DNA of 38,304 nt from Merdimmobilis hominis (GTDB lineage Bacteria > Bacillota > Clostridia > Oscillospirales > Ruminococcaceae). Made by a program: the position numbers and the translations under genes. The stretch covers positions 1 through 38,304 of the forward strand of contig NZ_JACJKY010000021.1 in the NCBI RefSeq assembly GCF_016901855.1. The letters are read 5' to 3'. Below the pieces are notes generated by a model that saw nothing but the letters and a program-made list of their open reading frames with translations, had not been told where the DNA came from and ran no database searches. Shown here piece by piece: positions 33,479 through 38,304 of this stretch (positions are counted from its first letter, which is position 1; each line of letters begins with the position of its first letter).

Positions 33479-34335
33479 TATTCCGAAGGTGAAAAAGTGT
33501 TTTGAGGATCTTTGGCATAAGCCATTGGGGAAATTCCGCAGCATCGTTTGAATTGCTTTGAAAAAGAGAATGGATCGCTGTAGCCCAGTGCTTGAGACAC
33601 AGCTTTTACTGATTGACCGTCCATAAGCATCATCTGAGCAGCAGTCATTCTTTTTTGTCTGCGATAAGCACCGGGTGTAATACCGGTTTTTTTCAAAAAC
33701 TGCTTTCTGAAAAATTCGTATCCGACACAAAGTTCACGTGCTACTTGTTCCGGAGAAAGAGGTTTATCCAAATCTTTTTCGAGCATGGCGCAGGCGCGGC
33801 AGATCATAGCTTCTGATTGAGAATACTGAGGCGGTGGGTTCACTAACTGCACCGCGGTTTGCTGGCATTCCAGCAGTCTGTAGAATAATTCGGCATCCGG
33901 GGAATTTGTCATCTGATTCAATAGCTGCTGAAACTCTGAAATCAAAGATTCAAAATTCGGACAGAAGCTGACAGGACGTTCCGGGTGAAGCAACCCCAGT
34001 GATACCAGAGAATGAAAACAGCTTTCCCCAAAACTGACATAGAACTCTAACCAGTTTCCGTCTCCGATCACCTGAGTGGAGTGGGTTCTTCCGGGAATGC
34101 GCTGGACAACGCATCCTGGAGAAAGCGTGGCGCAAAAACCGGTTTCATCTTGATATTCTCCACTGCCGCAAAGCAGGACAAAACAGCTGTAATAAGGAAT
34201 TTTAAAGTTTATTTGAGATTTTTGTGCTGTGGGTTTTCTCATAAAGCCGCAGGAAAGAATTCCGTTTTCCGGAGTTCCTCCGACAAAGCGGTAGATGACC
34301 TGATGACCCAACTGGGCGAATTTTGGATTTGCCAT
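33478..34335 (-). CDS. AraC family transcriptional regulator
   Basis: 285 residues from ATG 34335, preceded by AGGAGG at 5 bases; the longer frame to 34416 runs through the operator region. Residues 1-140 look like an AraC cupin-type sugar-sensing domain (FVLLCGSGEYQD, CVVQRIPGRTHS). The last 100 residues hold two helix-turn-helix units: PLSPEQVARELCVGYEFFRKQF and SVKAVSQALGYSDPFSFSKQFKR. It is divergent from the GH2 gene and, by position and the direct repeats between them, likely activates it in response to its sugar. Downstream of its own start lies the operator, so self-repression is possible. Confidence 0.93.
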   Translation of the reverse strand: MANPKFAQLGHQVIYRFVGGTPENGILSCGFMRKPTAQKSQINFKIPYYSCFVLLCGSGEYQDETGFCATLSPGCVVQRIPGRTHSTQVIGDGNWLEFYVSFGESCFHSLVSLGLLHPERPVSFCPNFESLISEFQQLLNQMTNSPDAELFYRLLECQQTAVQLVNPPPQYSQSEAMICRACAMLEKDLDKPLSPEQVARELCVGYEFFRKQFLKKTGITPGAYRRQKRMTAAQMMLMDGQSVKAVSQALGYSDPFSFSKQFKRCCGISPMAYAKDPQNTFSPSE

Positions 34336-34351
34336 AACTGCCTCCTGATGA

Positions 34352-34395
34352 TTACCAAAAAGGACATGGTTTTTACCAAAAAAACTATGTCCTTT
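34352..34395. promoter_or_regulatory. AraC-type operator: direct repeats 21 bp apart plus inverted repeat
   Basis: TTACCAAAAA occurs at 34352-34361 and again at 34373-34382, offset by exactly 21 bp, two DNA turns, as in AraC half-sites. In addition AAAGGACAT (34359-34367) is inverted as ATGTCCTTT (34387-34395). The downstream repeat borders the GH2 -35 region. Confidence 0.7.
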
Positions 34396-34416
34396 CGCTT
34401 GAAAAAAGTTTATCAT
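34388..34416 (+). promoter_or_regulatory. Activator-dependent promoter of the GH2 gene
   Basis: TATCAT (34411-34416) is a good -10 box, but the -35 position (34388-34393, TGTCCT) is poor and overlaps the operator's inverted repeat. This fits activator-dependent (class II) control by the AraC protein. Confidence 0.55.
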
Positions 34417-34435
34417 AAAGAACAGGAAAAGTCAA
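34407..34435 (-). promoter_or_regulatory. Promoter of the AraC gene
   Basis: TTGACT (34430-34435), 17-base spacer, TAAACT (34407-34412) on the minus strand, overlapping the GH2 -10 box. Confidence 0.55.
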
Positions 34436-34526
34436 AAAAACGCCGGACAGCAATCTGTTTTTACTGTACAAAGGCAGATCTGACAAAAGAAAAAAGATCC
34501 CGCACAAGGGCGGAAAGGAGCTTTTT

Positions 34527-36800
34527 ATGGCGAAGCTTATGAATCGCAGAATGGATTTTCACACGCGTCCCGATTGGGAAACAGTGGAGATTTCTTCCGT
34601 TAATCGGATGCCGGCTCATTCCCGGTGGGGTGCTTATGACACCCAAGAGCGTGCAAAAGAATGTCAATACGGAACCAGTCCATATACCGTTTGCCTGAAT
34701 GGTGATTACCGGTTCCGATTGTATTCGTCACCGGAAGCAGTCGATGAATTTTATCGTATTGACTATGATGACAGTCAATTTTCGTTTGCTGCTGTTCCGG
34801 GGAATTGGGAAACACAGGGATTTGGAGAACCGATCTACACCAATATTGTATATCCTTGGGCGGAAACTGAACAAGCTTGTCTGATTGAAGCCAAACAAGA
34901 GGAACCAAGGGTTCCCAATCCTCCCTATGTTCCAAAACAGAATCCTACCGGTGCGTATCGATACTGGTTTACTGTACCGGATACGTTTGAAGGCAGAGAA
35001 GTATATCTGCGGTTTGAAGGAGTAGAAGCCGCCTTTTATCTATGGATCAACGGCCAGCCGGTCGGCTATTCTGAGGACAGCAAACTTCCGGCAGAATTTT
35101 GTGTAACGCAGTATCTGCAAAAAGGAGAAAATCTGATGGCATTGCAGGTGATGCGATTTGCCAGCAGCAGTTATCTGGAAGATCAGGACTACTGGTATCT
35201 TTCGGGTATTTACCGGAGCGTGTGGATGATTTCAAAACAAAAGCTGCATATTGATGATATTCAGCTGCAGGCGATTCCTGATCTTTGTCACGGATCTGGC
35301 ACCGTCCGGACAGATGTAACAGTTTCTCGAGCGCCTTATTTTGCGGACTGTTCTGTTCGGGTAACGATCTATGATTCTCAGGGAATTTGCATGGCAACGC
35401 AGACATCACAGGTTTGCAAAGAAGCGGAATATCGTACCGATCGAGCACCCACTGCCAATACCGCCAGAACAATCTCGGAAATTTGCGGTGTTCATTGTTG
35501 GTCGCCGGAACGACCGGTTTTGTATACTGCGGTAGTGACTTTGTTAGCACCGGACGGAGCTGTATTGGATGTGGAATCCTGCCGGTTTGGATTTAAAAAA
35601 ATTGAAGTGCGGCACGGTGTGGTTTATCTCAACGGCCGCAGACTGATCATTCGCGGTGTAAACCGTCACGAACATTTTTATCCCACCGGAAGAGCAGGTA
35701 CCAGAGAAGAGATGCTGGAAGAAATTCGCCAAATGAAGCGGATGAATATTAACGCGGTGCGCACTTGTCATTATCCGGATTGTCCTGATTGGTACGAGTT
35801 GTGTGATGAATATGGATTGCTCTTGGTGTGCGAATGTGATATTGAAACGCATGGCGTATCCGGTGCCATTACGCACAATCCGGAATGGGCGCCAAATTTT
35901 GTGGAACGAGCAACGCGTATGGTACGCAATTATAAAAACCATGTGAGCATCTTTTCCTGGTCATTGGGAAATGAAAGCGGAACCGGCCCGAACCATGCTG
36001 CAATGTACGGTTTCATCAAAGAATATGATCCTACCCGTCTGTGCCAGTATGAGTCCGGGGAACCGGGCAAACGAATTTCTGATGTGCGCGGAAATATGTA
36101 TGCTCCTGTGGATAAAATTCTGCGTATGCTCTCCGATCCAGAAGATAACCGCCCGATTATTCTGGTGGAATATTTGTATCAGATCCGCAACAGCGGCGGC
36201 GGAATGGAGCGTTTTCTGGAACTGACACAGCGGTATGAGCGGTTTCAGGGAGGTTTTATTTGGGATTGGCAGGATAAGTGCCTGAAAGGAACCGCTGAGG
36301 ATGGGACGACGTTTTTCGCCTATGGAGGCGATTTTAACGAATCCTTTGTCGAGGAAGGAGAATGTCCTCGTTTTATGACGTGCAACGGCATTGTGCTGCC
36401 GGATTTAACGTGGAAGCCGGTGGCGTATGAAGTGAAAGCAGCATATGCACCGGTACAGATTCAGCGGCCGGAAAACTGGTCACCCCGCGCAACTGCTGGC
36501 GGATGGAATACGTTCTTGCTGAGAAACGACAGCCAAGAGCTTTCTCTGGATCATTTCTCCTGTCATGCTGTGCTTCGGGAAAACGGATATCCGATCGAAG
36601 AACAGCAAGTCCTTCTCCCGAATTTACCTGCGGGACAAAGCACTGTTTTAATAGTAGAAATTCCGCACCGGAAAAAGCAGGTGCGATTTATACCATCGAA
36701 TTTTCCATGCGCCGCAGGGAAGAAACCTTTTATGCACCGGCAGAGCAAGAAATTGGTTTGTTCCAGTTTGCATTGGAGAGCGGACCGGCGGAGGCAGTAA
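34527..36800 (+). CDS. lacZ: GH2 beta-galactosidase-type enzyme, N-terminal part (frameshifted)
   Basis: 757 residues in frame, the last 40 of them out of frame with the family. AAAGGAG precedes ATG. Domains follow E. coli LacZ: sugar-binding domain, Ig-like domains and the TIM barrel. Acid/base E483 (WSLGNESG), nucleophile E548 (ILVEY), the ETHG metal motif, NRHEH and WDW are kept. Three galactose-pocket residues differ: S213 for D201, Y551 for H540, M617 for F601 of LacZ. At 36672-36676 a run of five A ends the true frame; adding one A (or a -1 slip at AAA AAG, codons 716-717) joins it to the following reading frame and gives 1052 residues, a normal length. Either a mutation, a sequencing error or a programmed slip. 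Confidence 0.92.
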   Translation: MAKLMNRRMDFHTRPDWETVEISSVNRMPAHSRWGAYDTQERAKECQYGTSPYTVCLNGDYRFRLYSSPEAVDEFYRIDYDDSQFSFAAVPGNWETQGFGEPIYTNIVYPWAETEQACLIEAKQEEPRVPNPPYVPKQNPTGAYRYWFTVPDTFEGREVYLRFEGVEAAFYLWINGQPVGYSEDSKLPAEFCVTQYLQKGENLMALQVMRFASSSYLEDQDYWYLSGIYRSVWMISKQKLHIDDIQLQAIPDLCHGSGTVRTDVTVSRAPYFADCSVRVTIYDSQGICMATQTSQVCKEAEYRTDRAPTANTARTISEICGVHCWSPERPVLYTAVVTLLAPDGAVLDVESCRFGFKKIEVRHGVVYLNGRRLIIRGVNRHEHFYPTGRAGTREEMLEEIRQMKRMNINAVRTCHYPDCPDWYELCDEYGLLLVCECDIETHGVSGAITHNPEWAPNFVERATRMVRNYKNHVSIFSWSLGNESGTGPNHAAMYGFIKEYDPTRLCQYESGEPGKRISDVRGNMYAPVDKILRMLSDPEDNRPIILVEYLYQIRNSGGGMERFLELTQRYERFQGGFIWDWQDKCLKGTAEDGTTFFAYGGDFNESFVEEGECPRFMTCNGIVLPDLTWKPVAYEVKAAYAPVQIQRPENWSPRATAGGWNTFLLRNDSQELSLDHFSCHAVLRENGYPIEEQQVLLPNLPAGQSTVLIVEIPHRKKQVRFIPSNFPCAAGKKPFMHRQSKKLVCSSLHWRADRRRQ

Positions 36801-37684
36801 AGCCGAAACAAAGCGGAAATACTCCGCGCTGGACAAAACAGGACGATTTATGGGTGATCACTGTAGGTAGGAGCCAGTGGAATATTTGTGCCAAGACCGG
36901 TGAACTGACCTTGTGGAGTAAAAACGGCATTCCATACGTTCTCGGAGGAGCGCGTTCTTGTTTTGACCGTCCGTATACAGGGCTTGATGCGCAGCCTGGA
37001 TGGGGATGGTATGAAGACTATGCTAACATCCGAGATCAGCGGTTGATTTCCGATCAAGGAACTCTGCTTGAAGGGAATGGATTATTACAGCTGGGATTTT
37101 CTTTATATCAATCTGACAATACAGCTCCGGAAATCAGCGGGAAATTGATTTATACCTTTTATGGGGACGAAACGGTGGATTTGTCCGTCGATTTTCATTT
37201 GGATTCCTCTTATTATGCAGTGCCGCGTATTGGTCTGGAATGGGTGCTTGCAGATGGTTTTGAAATGCTGTCCTATTTCGGCAGAGGCAGCGTGGAAAAC
37301 TATCCCGATCGTTTGTTGGCGGCGCCGCTTGGCGTATATACCTCTACGATTTCCGAACAGCACTTTCCGTTTGTACCGCCGTCTGAAACCGGTGGGCATG
37401 AGGAAACACGATGGGTTACCTTTACACAGGATTCCGGCGCAGCGCTATGCGTTTCTTCCAAACAGCCGTTTCATTTTGATGCACTACACCACAGAATTGA
37501 AGATTACAAAACTGCAGCCCATGATTTTGAGATGCCTGTACGGAAAGAAACCGTATTTCATATTGATGCGGCACACGGTCCGATTGGCGGAGATATGGCG
37601 TGGAGCACAGAAATGCCTTCTAAATATAAACTGTCCGGTGCAGATTATCATTTGAGCATTCAGTTGAAATTGGAAGATCATTAA
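36503..37684 (+). CDS. lacZ: GH2 beta-galactosidase-type enzyme, C-terminal part (frameshifted)
   Basis: The true reading begins near 36677 (AGAIYTIEFSMRRREETF); the earlier part of this open frame is a shadow of the N-terminal part. It encodes the last Ig-like domain and the C-terminal beta-sandwich (Bgal_small_N). LacZ-like signatures are WNICAKTGELTLW, FDRPYTGLD, YFGRGSVENYPDRL and PIGGDMAWSTE, where the tryptophan equals W999 of LacZ. No ribosome site is seen near an internal start, so it is not a separate gene. In E. coli a detached C-terminal part is not functional alone, so loss of the frame would probably inactivate the enzyme. Confidence 0.9.
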   Translation: MEYVLAEKRQPRAFSGSFLLSCCASGKRISDRRTASPSPEFTCGTKHCFNSRNSAPEKAGAIYTIEFSMRRREETFYAPAEQEIGLFQFALESGPAEAVKPKQSGNTPRWTKQDDLWVITVGRSQWNICAKTGELTLWSKNGIPYVLGGARSCFDRPYTGLDAQPGWGWYEDYANIRDQRLISDQGTLLEGNGLLQLGFSLYQSDNTAPEISGKLIYTFYGDETVDLSVDFHLDSSYYAVPRIGLEWVLADGFEMLSYFGRGSVENYPDRLLAAPLGVYTSTISEQHFPFVPPSETGGHEETRWVTFTQDSGAALCVSSKQPFHFDALHHRIEDYKTAAHDFEMPVRKETVFHIDAAHGPIGGDMAWSTEMPSKYKLSGADYHLSIQLKLEDH

Positions 37685-37761
37685 ATGAAAACACTTCCAG
37701 CATTTGTACCGAAAGCATGAGTCTATCGTATAAATAAGAAATTTAATGCCGGATTGGTCAT

Positions 37762-37807
37762 ACCGTCCCGAAATCGCAGTAAAATCCGATTTCGGGACGG
37801 TGTTTTT
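37762..37807 (+). terminator. Terminator of the GH2 gene
   Basis: ACCGTCCCGAAATCG (37762-37776) pairs perfectly with CGATTTCGGGACGGT (37787-37801), followed by GTTTTT. The 271 bases between the GH2 stop and gltX hold only this and the gltX terminator; no gene seen. Confidence 0.92.
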
Positions 37808-37847
37808 CTTATTTCGCGGGTGCGGGGAGAAAACTTTTGCTATAAGC

Positions 37848-37899
37848 AGGAGAAAACGAAAAAATAAGAGCAGCATAGCAATTTGCTATGCTGCTCTTA
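37848..37899 (-). terminator. Terminator of gltX
   Basis: A 16-bp perfect stem (37865-37880 with 37884-37899, 3-base loop) with a T-rich tail on the minus strand, 55 bases after the gltX stop. Confidence 0.88.
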
Positions 37900-37954
37900 A
37901 TGTACAAGTGTATTCTGATAACTAAGACATCTTTTTTATTTGTAAAAGATTCAA

Positions 37955-38304
37955 TTACGCGTTTTCAAGCTGCTCGATGCCTTTTTTGATGCGGGCGATC
38001 GTTTCTTCTTTGCCAAGGAGAGCCGCCAAATCAACGCCGCCGCCCGGAGTGAACTGTTTTCCCGAAACAGCAACACGGATCGGCCACAGCACAACGCCGT
38101 TTTTAACGCCGAGTGACTCGATCACAGAGAACAATGCCGCATGAACATTGTCGAGTGTCCAGTCCTCAACAGCTTCGAGCGCCGGTACACATGCTTTCAA
38201 GGAAGCCAGCGAGTTTTCGAAGTTTGTTTTCATCTTTTTGTGCACATACAGATCGTTCGAGTATTCCGGCAGTGCATCAATGAAATCGACCTGCTCCGGA
38301 ATGT
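37955..38304 (-). CDS. gltX: Glutamyl-tRNA synthetase, C-terminal part (cut by window edge)
   Basis: About 115 residues, the frame stays open to the window edge, so the catalytic part lies outside. The piece matches the anticodon-binding end of GltX: QVDFIDALPEYSNDLYVHKKM, then the LWPIRVAVSGKQFTPGG signature shared by GluRS proteins of this type, and a final GKEETIARIKKGI helix. The enzyme attaches glutamate to tRNA-Glu (and often tRNA-Gln in Clostridia). A GTG at 38245 is internal, not the start. A terminator follows. Confidence 0.93.
   Translation of the reverse strand, partial: IPEQVDFIDALPEYSNDLYVHKKMKTNFENSLASLKACVPALEAVEDWTLDNVHAALFSVIESLGVKNGVVLWPIRVAVSGKQFTPGGGVDLAALLGKEETIARIKKGIEQLENA

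Noticed and set aside
1-38304. CRISPR array, insertion sequence or prophage
   Set aside because: No regularly spaced short repeats, transposase, integrase or phage structural genes were seen on either strand.

Overview
The window looks like the chromosome of an endospore-forming, anaerobic member of the class Clostridia, most like the Oscillospiraceae/Ruminococcaceae group. The evidence is a spoIVA gene directly behind a sipL-type gene, ordinary Firmicutes promoters and AGGAGG ribosome sites, class II aldolase, LuxS, MreB, recD2, comF and several MATE pumps. I cannot name genus or species. Nothing phage-like, no insertion sequence and no CRISPR array was seen; this is mostly a dense housekeeping region with small accessory cassettes.

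Layout. 1-1806 (-): the start of a membrane-anchored GH18 glycosidase with SH3 repeats, cut by the window edge. 1908-3451 (-): nadA followed by a TetR regulator. 3573-8052 (+): prfB, a small membrane protein, recD2 and comF. 8029-10349 (+): an MreB-like gene and an Eis-like acetyltransferase. 10362-11832 (+): a strongly promoted ROK-family protein. 11938-14093: a pair of half-size ChrA transporters (-) divergent from a LysR regulator (+). 14141-14629 (+): luxS. 14678-17721 (-): sipL-spoIVA, the spore-coat basement module. 17950-18693 (+): nagB, convergent with a GNAT gene (-).

19457-26196 (+): a probable six-gene transcription unit with a NYN-domain protein, DEAD-box helicase, mutY, adenine deaminase, a Qnr-like pentapeptide-repeat protein and a MATE pump. 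A second MATE pump follows. 27808-28671 (-) is fba, divergent from a yibE/F-type membrane gene (+), which meets an OGG-type DNA glycosylase (-) tail to tail. 30940-31602 (+) encodes a protein with two CxxC...CxxH modules. A tRNA-Thr(CGT) with its own promoter and terminators lies at 31756-31831 (-), then a third MATE pump.

33478-37684 is a carbohydrate cassette: an AraC-type regulator divergent from a large GH2 beta-galactosidase-type gene, with two direct repeats exactly 21 bp apart between them. The GH2 gene is split by a one-base frameshift in a run of A, and its sugar pocket differs from LacZ at several normally conserved residues. The window ends in the 3' part of gltX (-).

No stretch over 300 bases lacks a gene or an assigned RNA/regulatory element. 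The best candidates for something unusual are the GH2/AraC cassette, the pentapeptide-repeat plus MATE pair, the coupled sipL-spoIVA pair, the NYN plus DEAD-box pair and the duplicated cysteine/histidine protein. No clearly new multi-gene system is proven by the sequence alone.
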